Below are positions 1 through 5,019 of a DNA stretch of 5,404 nt, piece after piece. This DNA comes from an uncultured Prevotella sp. GTDB taxonomy: Bacteria > Bacteroidota > Bacteroidia > Bacteroidales > Bacteroidaceae. The stretch is taken from NCBI GenBank assembly GCA_934196725.1, contig CAKPWR010000099.1, positions 1-5,404 on the forward strand, read 5' to 3'. The position numbers and the translations under genes are program-made. The notes under the pieces are model-generated. The model was given only the letters and a program-made list of their open reading frames with translations. It was not told the DNA's origin and did no database searches. Within the stretch, counting starts at the first letter, position 1, and every line of letters begins with the position of its first letter.

Positions 1-27
1 AAGAACAAGACAAAAGTTTGCAAGTAG
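1..27 (+). CDS. Possible 3' tail of a plus-strand gene (partial)
   Basis: Reading from base 1, the first frame gives eight codons (KNKTKVCK) followed by TAG at 25-27. A terminator-like hairpin starts 18 bases later. That arrangement fits the end of a gene that lies mostly outside the window, but eight codons cannot identify a family. A second plus frame is open to TGA at 61-63, inside the hairpin, and would read through 20 codons; it is less attractive because the stop would sit in the hairpin loop region. The call rests only on position relative to the hairpin. Confidence 0.3.
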   Translation, partial: KNKTKVCK

Positions 28-44
28 GCGCTTTTTGCGAAAAA

Positions 45-80
45 GGGTGCGTCATGGACTTATGACACACCCTCCTTTTT
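45..80. terminator. Hairpin with T-tracts on both sides (bidirectional terminator-like)
   Basis: GGGTGCGTCAT (45-55) pairs with ATGACACACCC (62-72) around a 6-base loop, with one mismatch that becomes a G-U pair in the minus-strand transcript. The plus strand continues into TCCTTTTT (73-80), and the minus strand continues into TTTTT (44-40). It could therefore terminate the plus-strand gene ending at about base 27 and also stop leftward read-through from the amidase operon. Loop and stem are seen directly; termination activity is inferred. Confidence 0.65.
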
Positions 81-156
81 GTTGGCATGTCACGCAGATA
101 ACGCAGACTTTTACTCGTAAAGTACCCCAAAAAATATCGAGCAAATATTAGCCAAC

Positions 157-358
157 ATCTGCGTGAGTTATTCATTGTCCCACAGATTTCACAGATTTCA
201 CAGATTTTTAATTTGCTTTATTGTCTGCTGCAATCTCAAACTCTTAGTCCGTATTAAATCTGCGTGAGTTATTCATTTTCCCACAGATTTCACAGATTTC
301 ACAGATTTTTAATTTGCTTTATTGTCTGCTGTAATCTCAAACTCTTAGTCCGTATTAA
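157..358. repeat. Two tandem 101-bp repeats containing CACAGAT triplets
   Basis: The unit at 157-257 is repeated at 258-358 with two substitutions (177 g to t at 278; 231 c to t at 332). Each unit starts ATCTGCGTGAG, then carries TCCCACAGATTTCACAGAT followed by a third CACAGAT, so the heptamer occurs three times at 9-bp spacing. The near identity indicates a recent tandem duplication. No ORF of interest lies here. The heptamer returns inverted at 359-386 and again at the right end of the window (5020-5090). Confidence 0.9.
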
Positions 359-386
359 ATCTGTGTAATCTGTGAAATCTGTGGGA
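279..386. repeat. Inverted repeat closing the left repeat block
   Basis: TCCCACAGATTTCACAGATT at 279-298 is the exact reverse complement of 367-386. The first tandem unit carries the same arm at 178-197. On the plus strand 359-383 contains three ATCTGTG heptamers at 9-bp spacing. This lies 19 bp beyond the stop of the amidase gene, so the minus-strand transcript could form a long stem here that acts as a 3' structure or terminator. The pairing is seen; function is inferred. Confidence 0.8.
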
Positions 387-404
387 CTTAAAACATCCGA
401 TTAG

Positions 405-839
405 CTATAGACCGAAGTTGATCTCTGCCAGCCATGCCGCTACATCAAACGATGGACAGGCTTTGCGGACACCAGGCAGGTCACAATGACCCAGTATCTC
501 GGCATCAGGATAGTCTTGGGCAAGACTGTAGAGAAGGTCTTCCATCGTCTCCTTCTGTTCTGGAGTGCGGGTGTCGGCAGGCTTGCCTTTCTCATCAAGA
601 CCTCCCTCATAACAGATGCCGATGCTGTGGGCGTTGTAATGACGGGCATGAGCACCTATCTCATCCTCTGGACGACAAGGATAGAGCAGACCATCCTTCG
701 TGATGTAGTAGTGATAGCCGATGCTCTTGAAACCTCTTGCCTTGTGGCAGGCTTCCAGCTGCTCCACTGTGAAATTCTTGTTGACTCGTGTGGCACTGCA
801 ATGTACCACAATCAAGTCGATTTTTCTTGGATTCTTCAT
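405..839 (-). CDS. N-acetylmuramoyl-L-alanine amidase, T7-lysozyme-like (Amidase_2 family)
   Basis: This 144-residue protein is a zinc amidase of the kind that cuts the bond between N-acetylmuramic acid and L-alanine in peptidoglycan. It is about the size of phage T7 lysozyme. Visible motifs are VVHCSAT (H13, first zinc ligand), GYHYYI (Y42, matching the catalytic tyrosine), LGHCDLPG (H118, second zinc ligand) and KACPSFD (K126 and C128, matching the catalytic lysine and third zinc ligand). All expected active-site residues are present, so the enzyme is probably active. There is no signal peptide or membrane segment, so export would need help, as with phage endolysins. It is the last gene of the minus-strand set, 64 bp after the smalltalk gene. 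The start at 839 has an AT-rich upstream stretch and no clear Shine-Dalgarno, normal for Bacteroidetes. Family assignment is firm; the biological role (lysis, remodelling or conflict) is unknown. Confidence 0.93.
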   Translation of the reverse strand: MKNPRKIDLIVVHCSATRVNKNFTVEQLEACHKARGFKSIGYHYYITKDGLLYPCRPEDEIGAHARHYNAHSIGICYEGGLDEKGKPADTRTPEQKETMEDLLYSLAQDYPDAEILGHCDLPGVRKACPSFDVAAWLAEINFGL

Positions 840-850
840 TGCTTTTTAGT

Positions 851-899
851 GATTAATGATTAGTGATTATTGATTAATGATTAGTGATTATTGATTAAT
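851..899. repeat. 21-bp AT-rich tandem repeat between smalltalk and amidase genes
   Basis: The 21-bp unit at 851-871 (GATTAATGATTAGTGATTATT is its full length; key core GATTAATGATTAGTG) is repeated exactly at 872-892 and begins again at 893-899. It fills most of the 64-bp gap upstream of the amidase start. AT-rich, weakly structured leaders favour translation starts in Bacteroidetes, so the repeat may set amidase translation; copy-number slippage could vary it. Repeat structure is seen; the role is inferred. Confidence 0.85.
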
Positions 900-903
900 T
901 ACT

Positions 904-999
904 TTAGCCCTTGCAGCTCTGCACACAGAAGGCGCTGAGGACTGCGGTAAGGACGGTGATGATGAAATTTACTACTTTCTTGATGGTTTCTTTCTTCAT
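904..999 (-). CDS. Smalltalk family peptide, 31 aa, single membrane segment
   Basis: An ATG at 999-997 opens 31 codons ending in TAA at 906-904. The product begins MKKETIKKVV, continues with a hydrophobic stretch from about residue 9 to 26 (FIITVLTAVLSAF), and ends CVQSCKG. Size, lysine-rich start, single hydrophobic helix and C-terminal cysteines match the Bacteroidales 'smalltalk' proteins found between HU-family and amidase genes, recalled from annotation rather than searched. The location is expected to be the inner membrane. VQSC around C29 weakly resembles a lipobox, which would leave a tiny lipidated tripeptide, but Q at -2 is not typical. The neighbouring amidase has no export signal, so a holin-like or signalling-peptide role is conceivable but unproven. 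It lies 219 bp after the HU-family gene and 64 bp before the amidase gene, all on one strand. Confidence 0.85.
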   Translation of the reverse strand: MKKETIKKVVNFIITVLTAVLSAFCVQSCKG

Positions 1000-1028
1000 G
1001 ATTTTTTCAATTTAAATGGTTGATTTTT

Positions 1029-1045
1029 GGGGCTTTAGAGGCCCC
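1029..1045. other. GC hairpin upstream of the smalltalk gene
   Basis: GGGGC (1029-1033) pairs with GCCCC (1041-1045) around a 7-base loop. On the minus strand the stem is followed by AAAAATC rather than a T-run, so it is not a normal terminator for the operon. It sits 29 bp upstream of the smalltalk ATG and may be a leader structure or an RNA processing site. Confidence 0.45.
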
Positions 1046-1111
1046 TGAATGTTACTTAATTTCTTGAGAGATTGGGAAGATAGGAAAAGTGGACAGGATG
1101 AGCAGATGCCC

Positions 1112-1201
1112 TTATATGACTGTTTGCTGGAATGATGTTGCCATGTCTCGGATGGCCTGTCTTGCCATAGGTACATCCCTGACTACATCCTGTCTGTACA
1201 C
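1112..1201 (-). CDS. Possible 29-aa peptide or eroded gene fragment in the HU-smalltalk gap
   Basis: A minus-strand frame is open from within the HU gene's 3' end through 1114-1112 (TAA). From a GTG at 1201-1199 it would give 29 residues, and from an ATG at 1168-1166 only 18 (MARQAIRDMATSFQQTVI). The composition looks protein-like, with charged residues and an amphipathic pattern, unlike most random frames here. No family was recognised. It could be a small protein of the operon, a remnant of a decayed gene, or chance. The rest of this 219-bp gap holds only the hairpin at 1029-1045. Confidence 0.22.
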   Translation of the reverse strand: MYRQDVVRDVPMARQAIRDMATSFQQTVI

Positions 1202-1218
1202 TTTCTTATCTTCGTTTT

Positions 1219-1749
1219 CTAGAAGCCTGCTTCTCCGGTGTTGCCTGAGTCTGAACCGGTGTCGCCAGTGTCAGAACCGGCACCGGAGTCTCCCTTGTTG
1301 TCATCGGTTGGCGGATTGCCTCCACCATCCGTAGTAGTGCTGTCTGCTGAAATGGCGGTAGCCTTCTTCAGCGTTCCGTCGAGGCTGAGGTTGACGCAAC
1401 TGAAGTCGCCCGTGCCACGAGCTCTAATCTTCAAGCTGTCGATGTTCTTGACAACGGTGAACTCCTTCTCGGAAGCGGCACCCGCCTTGTTCTTGATACC
1501 AATGGAGATGATGGCGAGGTCGGCAATCTTCACTGCGATGCCCTGGAGTACCAACTCCCGGATGCACGCAACCATGTCGGTAATCATACCCTTCAGTGCA
1601 CCTCTGGAGAATGGGGTGTTGTGGCTTGCCATGTGATCTACGAGCTTGTCGATGTCGTAGGTCTCTGTGATGACCGGATAGGCGAAGTACTTGCCATAGG
1701 CATTCGGCATCTTCTCATTGATGTTCTTTTTTAACACGTACTGAATCAT
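1219..1749 (-). CDS. HU-family DNA-binding protein (HU-HIG type) with acidic Gly/Ser/Asp tail
   Basis: This 176-residue protein matches the Bacteroidetes HU-like group in which an HU domain is joined to extra C-terminal elements (HU-HIG). Residues 1-130 carry the HU-like body: a YVLKKN start, the stretch KYFAYPVITETYDIDKLVDHM, the helix SRGALKGMITDMVACIRELVLQG (about 48-70), and the strand region IAVKIADLAIISIGIK. Residues 135-176 are low complexity, rich in G, S, T and D with one lysine, so the tail is strongly acidic. HU proteins bend and compact DNA in the nucleoid; an acidic tail could weaken or tune DNA binding. The gene has its own TATCTTTG promoter box at 1830-1823 and a leader hairpin, so it may be expressed apart from the upstream genes. 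The start at 1749 is preceded by AT-rich sequence. Family is well supported; specific targets are unknown. Confidence 0.88.
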   Translation of the reverse strand: MIQYVLKKNINEKMPNAYGKYFAYPVITETYDIDKLVDHMASHNTPFSRGALKGMITDMVACIRELVLQGIAVKIADLAIISIGIKNKAGAASEKEFTVVKNIDSLKIRARGTGDFSCVNLSLDGTLKKATAISADSTTTDGGGNPPTDDNKGDSGAGSDTGDTGSDSGNTGEAGF

Positions 1750-1775
1750 AAAGTGGTTAATTTAGTGATAGTATC

Positions 1776-1798
1776 CTCCACCCCCGATGGGGCAGGAG
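1776..1798 (-). promoter_or_regulatory. Leader hairpin of the HU-family gene
   Basis: On the minus strand CTCC-tg-CCCC-atc-GGGG-gt-GGAG folds into a stem with a symmetric 2x2 internal loop and a 3-base loop. It lies between the predicted transcription start (about 1816) and the ATG at 1749, with its base 26 nt upstream of the ATG. The outer strand GGAG could pair elsewhere, so it might control translation, for example by autoregulation. The pairing is seen; regulation is inferred. Confidence 0.55.
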
Positions 1799-1822
1799 CA
1801 TCATCCTCTTTGAATGACAATG

Positions 1823-1830
1823 CAAAGATA
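1823..1830 (-). promoter_or_regulatory. Bacteroidetes -7 promoter box for the HU-family gene
   Basis: TATCTTTG on the minus strand (1830-1823), followed by CA, is a full match to the Bacteroidetes sigma-ABfr -7 element TAnnTTTG. Transcription should start near 1816, giving a leader of about 67 nt. No TTG is found at the usual -33 distance; the matching place (1850-1852) falls at the edge of the 10-bp repeat array. A promoter with a good -7 but no -33 box next to an iterated motif suggests activation by a bound protein. Confidence 0.65.
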
Positions 1831-1850
1831 CGAAATCTGAAAACGCCACT

Positions 1851-1910
1851 TCATACTTTCTCATACTTGCTCACACTTTCTCATACTTTCTCATACTTTC
1901 TCATACTTGG
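1851..1910. repeat. Six 10-bp tandem units (TCATACTTTC) upstream of the HU promoter
   Basis: Six head-to-tail decamers occupy 1851-1910: three exact TCATACTTTC (1851, 1881, 1891) and variants TCATACTTGC (1861), TCACACTTTC (1871) and TCATACTTGG (1901). On the minus strand they read as (G)AAAGTATGA units. The period is about one helical turn, so bound proteins would line up on one face of the DNA. The array lies between the DUF4248 stop (1915) and the -7 box (1830) of the HU gene. This is the layout of an activator or repressor array, or of iterons. Binding is inferred. Confidence 0.9.
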
Positions 1911-1914
1911 AAGT

Positions 1915-2124
1915 CTATGGCTCGCCGAGAAAATAGAAAATATAGGAAGTTTGCATAGGAGTAAACTCCTTGCTGTTCTTGCCGTATCCGCTTTCACGGA
2001 GCTTCTTCAGAAGGTCGGGATTGCGACAGATCCAACGCATCAGATGAGCACTTGCCACCACGGGTGACGAATCGGGGAAATAGAGCAGAGCAAGTTCCTG
2101 CTTGGTATAACTTCTTATATCCAT
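1915..2124 (-). CDS. DUF4248 family protein, 69 aa
   Basis: The 69-residue protein begins MDIRSYTKQELALLYFPDSS, continues with HLMRWICRNPDLLKKL and GYGKNSKEFTPMQ, and ends FYFLGEP. These are hallmarks of DUF4248, a Bacteroidales-specific family of this length. There is no signal peptide or membrane helix, so it should be cytoplasmic. The arrangement of a TKQEL helix, a middle RWI..P.L...L helix and a TP.Q helix resembles a small helical DNA-binding fold (a winged-helix or HTH-like protein), but this is only an impression. It sits 71 bp after the primase gene and 165 bp before the HU gene, with a repeat array on each side, which makes it a candidate to bind those arrays. Function is unknown in the literature I recall. 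The start at 2124 follows an AT-rich stretch. Confidence 0.9.
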   Translation of the reverse strand: MDIRSYTKQELALLYFPDSSPVVASAHLMRWICRNPDLLKKLRESGYGKNSKEFTPMQTSYIFYFLGEP

Positions 2125-2140
2125 ATAGCTTTTGATGTTT

Positions 2141-2214
2141 AAGTATCATACTTACGGGTTGAAAGTAAGATACTTACGGGGCGAAAGTAAGATACTTAGT
2201 CCTCGAAAGTATCC
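2141..2214. repeat. 22-bp-period array of AAGTAnnnTACTT palindromes between primase and DUF4248 genes
   Basis: Units start at 2141, 2163, 2185 and 2207, exactly 22 bp apart. The first is AAGTATCATACTT (2141-2153), perfect around its central base; the next two are AAGTAAGATACTT (2163-2175, 2185-2197), palindromic in the outer five bases; the fourth keeps only AAGTATCCGTA (2207-2217 region) and lies in the primase gene. The third unit contains the primase stop codon (2198-2196). Spacing of about two helical turns suggests dimers bound on one face. The first unit contains TCATACTT, the same octamer as the 10-bp array at 1851-1910. On the minus transcript GATACTT (2213-2207) can also pair with AAGTATC (2197-2191). 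Confidence 0.88.
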
Positions 2215-4445
2215 GTAGGGTCGACGGCAGCGTCGCTGTTCAGCTCGATAGGTTCCTTCTCGATGACAGCCCAGCCGTTGCCCTTGTCCTTGTGAATCTT
2301 CTTGAAGCCCAGTCGGGACATCACGGAACCGATGTTGTGGCTGTTCAGATTCTGACGCAGGGCAGGGTTGCAGCCTATCTTCTCCAGGATTTCTGAGGTG
2401 TAGCGGAACTTGATATACTGGCGTGGGGTGTCTTTCTCCGGCACCTTGTAGTACTTCAGAATCTGCTCCTCGGCATAGTTGGCTACCATGAAGAGGCGGT
2501 TGTGACAGCGCATCTGGTCGATGTCATCACGGGTGAGCCAGAAGGTCCAGTTCTGAGACTCATCCATACGGTGATTCATCACTTCCTTGCCCAGTGCCAG
2601 AGCCTGGGCAAAGACGTGCTGATAGTCTATCGGATGGTCTATCGGACTCTCGATGCTCTCCACAATCCATGGCGAATAACGGCGGTTCTCCTCGTCGGTG
2701 ATAAACTGCTGACTGTTGGTGGTGCCGCTGAGAGAGGCACGGTGGGGCAGTTCGCTGCGGTACTTGTCGTAGGGACGGCGGATGGAGAAGGAGAGCTTCG
2801 TGAGGTTGCTCTTGAAGGCACTCAGGTTCTTGCCGAAGACGCTCTCGAACTCATCGAGACAGATCATCGCCTTGCTGCTGAATGCCTCCATGAAGTCCTT
2901 GTCGGTATAGCTGGCAGTGGAGTCGTTGAGGAAATACTGGCGCAGCTCAGGGGGCAGGAGGTAGGCAAAGAAGGTGGTCTTGTAAATGCCGCCTTTGCCT
3001 ACGAGGATGAGGATGAACTGGTTGACTACCTTCGGTGAGCACCAGGCTACTACCATCGCCACGATCCACTTCTTGAAGTAGTATCTGAACAACTCCTGGG
3101 TGTGCTCATAGCCAGGCTTTTCCTGCACATGGATGCGGTCGGCGAGCTGGTTGATATAGTCAGGATCCTTGCCTTCTTCCCAAGCGGGCAGGCTCCGCAG
3201 ATAGTCTTCCATGGGGTCGAAAGGCTGGCAGAAATCGCTGTTGATGATGCTGTGGAGCGTATTGGCTGGTACATGCAGACCTGCCTCGTCCATCTCCGCC
3301 CAGATGGAGTTTTCGATGTTGTCGTCGATACGGGTAGGGTGAGGGTACTTGCCGGTATATACCATGCGGCTCTGCAGTTCGTAGAATCCCGTCATCTTGT
3401 TGTGCTGCCAGATATAGTGGGTGGACAGCCACTGCTTGATGGTCTTCACCGAAGGGTGGTTGCTGTAGCCCTCGCCTTCACGGTAGAAGTGCCAGGTGCC
3501 GAAAAGCTCGCTGCGCTTATAGCAGGACTTGAGGACGGAGGCAGTATCGGGATATTCGGTGCCAAACTCCTTGTCGGCATACTGCATTGCCTCTTCCATG
3601 TTGATGCCGTACTTGAGACAGCATTTGCTGAAGTGGAGCACATACTCGTTGTGTCTGCCGGGCTGGAAGTCGTAGCCCCACTGTTGCAGGAGCTGCTTGA
3701 TATGGGCAGCCATCTCGTCGATGGTGACGGAATCCGTCTTTTCCCCCTTCTCCTTCGACGGGCTTTTCTTGTTTCTGCGCTTGGCATACTTCGCCTCCAT
3801 AGCCTTCTTGGTATAAAACTTCTTCAGGTCGCTGATATCGAGTGCGAAGGGAACCGGTTGCCAGTTGAAATAGGCTTCGGGGTCGTGGGCTAGTCCGGCG
3901 CATCGGGTGATGTCGGAGCAAGCCTTGTCGCATTCCATTCCCAGGAGCAGCTCGTAGTGGCGCTGTGCCTTGGAAAGAATCAGATCGAAGAGTTCGAGGA
4001 TGCTTATGTCATCGTCCTCAAGAGGGGCGTACTTGCAGAAGATATGCAGTCCTCTGCCACTGACGCTGCGATGCACCACCATGGTGTGCTCGTCCTGAGA
4101 GATGAGCTCCTTGCAGTGTTCCTGCTGTTCGGTAGGAATCTTGTCAAACTCTACCATCACGTGATAGGTTGGCTTCTCGAAGTTGGCCAGTTTTCGTCCA
4201 TAGCCGTCCATCTGTGCCGAGATGGTGATAGCCGGACTCTGTGGCTTGAGTTCGTCGGCGAACTTCTTGCTGACTCCGAGTCGTTTGCGATACAGCTCTG
4301 TCATGTTCTTGACCTGCTGGTCGCTGGTGATGAGAGAGCGTAGATACTCCCAGGAGGCGAGAGGATGGCTCTCAGACTGCTGGATACTGTGGAAGAAAGA
4401 AGGCATCGCCTGGTTAGCTTCCTGCTTGTTGTTTGTTACTTTCAT
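2196..4445 (-). CDS. BT4734-type VapE/VirE primase-helicase protein
   Basis: This 749-residue protein has the layout of Bacteroidales 'BT4734/BF3469' or DUF3874 proteins. Residues about 60-200 form a VirE_N/archaeo-eukaryotic-primase-like domain: YHVMVEFDKIP (D101) fits the metal-binding motif, SVSGRGLHIF (H134) fits the sxH motif, and DITRCAGLAHDPE (178-190) follows. A basic linker lies at about 213-237 (AKRRNKKSPSKEKGEK). A VapE-like helicase ATPase follows: Walker A GKGGIYKTT (483-491), Walker B AMICLDEFE (526-534, D531-E532), and GTTNSQQFITDEENRRY (574-590), which carries the sensor asparagine and arginine-finger-like RR. The remaining C-terminal region (about 640-725) is typical of this family. 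Such proteins prime and unwind DNA in phages, plasmids and islands. All ATPase motifs are intact. The start at 4445 is preceded on its strand by AAAAGGGAAAAT, a weak Shine-Dalgarno-like run unusual for this group. It is the first gene of the operon, about 430 nt from the likely promoter. Confidence 0.93.
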   Translation of the reverse strand: MKVTNNKQEANQAMPSFFHSIQQSESHPLASWEYLRSLITSDQQVKNMTELYRKRLGVSKKFADELKPQSPAITISAQMDGYGRKLANFEKPTYHVMVEFDKIPTEQQEHCKELISQDEHTMVVHRSVSGRGLHIFCKYAPLEDDDISILELFDLILSKAQRHYELLLGMECDKACSDITRCAGLAHDPEAYFNWQPVPFALDISDLKKFYTKKAMEAKYAKRRNKKSPSKEKGEKTDSVTIDEMAAHIKQLLQQWGYDFQPGRHNEYVLHFSKCCLKYGINMEEAMQYADKEFGTEYPDTASVLKSCYKRSELFGTWHFYREGEGYSNHPSVKTIKQWLSTHYIWQHNKMTGFYELQSRMVYTGKYPHPTRIDDNIENSIWAEMDEAGLHVPANTLHSIINSDFCQPFDPMEDYLRSLPAWEEGKDPDYINQLADRIHVQEKPGYEHTQELFRYYFKKWIVAMVVAWCSPKVVNQFILILVGKGGIYKTTFFAYLLPPELRQYFLNDSTASYTDKDFMEAFSSKAMICLDEFESVFGKNLSAFKSNLTKLSFSIRRPYDKYRSELPHRASLSGTTNSQQFITDEENRRYSPWIVESIESPIDHPIDYQHVFAQALALGKEVMNHRMDESQNWTFWLTRDDIDQMRCHNRLFMVANYAEEQILKYYKVPEKDTPRQYIKFRYTSEILEKIGCNPALRQNLNSHNIGSVMSRLGFKKIHKDKGNGWAVIEKEPIELNSDAAVDPTDTFED

Positions 4446-4564
4446 ATTTTCCCTTTTTTTAGGTTGAATTGTTCTGTTGTCTTTTCGTATTTAAGCTTCT
4501 TACGCCCTGAACCAACGGACACCGGCCGAAGGGAAAGAGCCATAAACTTTGTGGCATGTTGCCC

Positions 4565-4646
4565 TACGCCCTGAAAGGGCAGAAGCTCCTAGCCCAGGGC
4601 AGCGCCCTGGGTAATTACAGACGCAAACCTGTCGCCCTGAAAGGGC
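4565..4646. repeat. Dispersed Bacteroidetes-type GCCCTGAAAGGGC repeat element
   Basis: The 13-mer GCCCTGAAAGGGC occurs at 4568-4580 and 4634-4646, each a small hairpin. Between them GCCCAGGGC (4592-4600) pairs with GCCCTGGGT (4604-4612). A partial copy, TACGCCCTGAA, at 4501-4511 repeats exactly at 4565-4575. This type of block is common between genes in Bacteroidetes and often yields false 'proteins' with PGLGASALSGR-like text. It lies inside the presumed 5' leader of the primase operon, so it may have inserted between promoter and gene. Structure is seen; family recognition is from memory. Confidence 0.75.
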
Positions 4647-4882
4647 AAAAGCTTTAAAGATACATCCGTCAGAATCAGGACTTTCGTACTGAATCCGGCT
4701 TTTAACTATCCTTAACTTTCTGAACTCTGAATACTGAATGCTGAAAAAAACTAGCGTTAAATACGTGTTAAATACATACGTTAACAGTCTATATATCATT
4801 TCTTTATATTCTTTCTTGATCGCGCTGTATATCAAAGATGTAAAACCTGTAAGTTCAGCTTCAGTCGTTCAGAAATCTACTG

Positions 4883-4912
4883 CAAAGATAAAAAAAGTGA
4901 GGCAAAATGCAA
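4883..4912 (-). promoter_or_regulatory. Near-consensus Bacteroidetes promoter for the primase operon
   Basis: On the minus strand a TTG (4912-4910) is followed after 19 bases by TATCTTTG (4890-4883). This matches the Bacteroidetes -33/-7 pattern (TTTG and TAnnTTTG), with ATTG at the -33 position. Transcription should start near 4876. The next gene on this strand is the primase at 4445, so the leader would be about 430 nt and include the hairpin repeat. No closer TAnnTTTG was found upstream of 4445. Confidence 0.72.
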
Positions 4913-5019
4913 TGATATGCACCCTTATGTATATAAGGATGTTTTTATAGTATCTTAACAGTTTATTTGCTAATATTTAAACATTTTCACAATAACTTGC
5001 GAAACTTGAATAAGGTAAA

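Noticed and set aside
157..386. CRISPR array from repeated CACAGATTT units
   Set aside because: The short units follow each other at 9 bp without spacers, and the larger 101-bp unit is present only twice with identical 'spacers'; no cas genes are nearby.
1029..1045. Intrinsic terminator after the HU gene
   Set aside because: The stem is short and no T-run follows it on the minus strand; the sequence after it is A-rich.
1238..1636. 132-codon plus-strand open frame
   Set aside because: It lies fully opposite the HU-family gene, which has a recognised family; the plus frame is proline/serine-rich shadow sequence.
1753..2067. 104-codon plus-strand open frame
   Set aside because: Its SYLLTLSHTFSYF text is translated from the 10-bp repeat array, and the remainder is antisense to DUF4248.
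3102..3893. 263-codon plus-strand open frame
   Set aside because: It is the antisense shadow of the primase-helicase, whose own frame carries intact Walker and primase motifs.
4500..4835. 111-codon minus-strand open frame upstream of the primase
   Set aside because: Its second half is translated from the GCCCTGAAAGGGC dispersed repeat, a known source of false proteins, and its first half is AT-rich with no recognisable domain.
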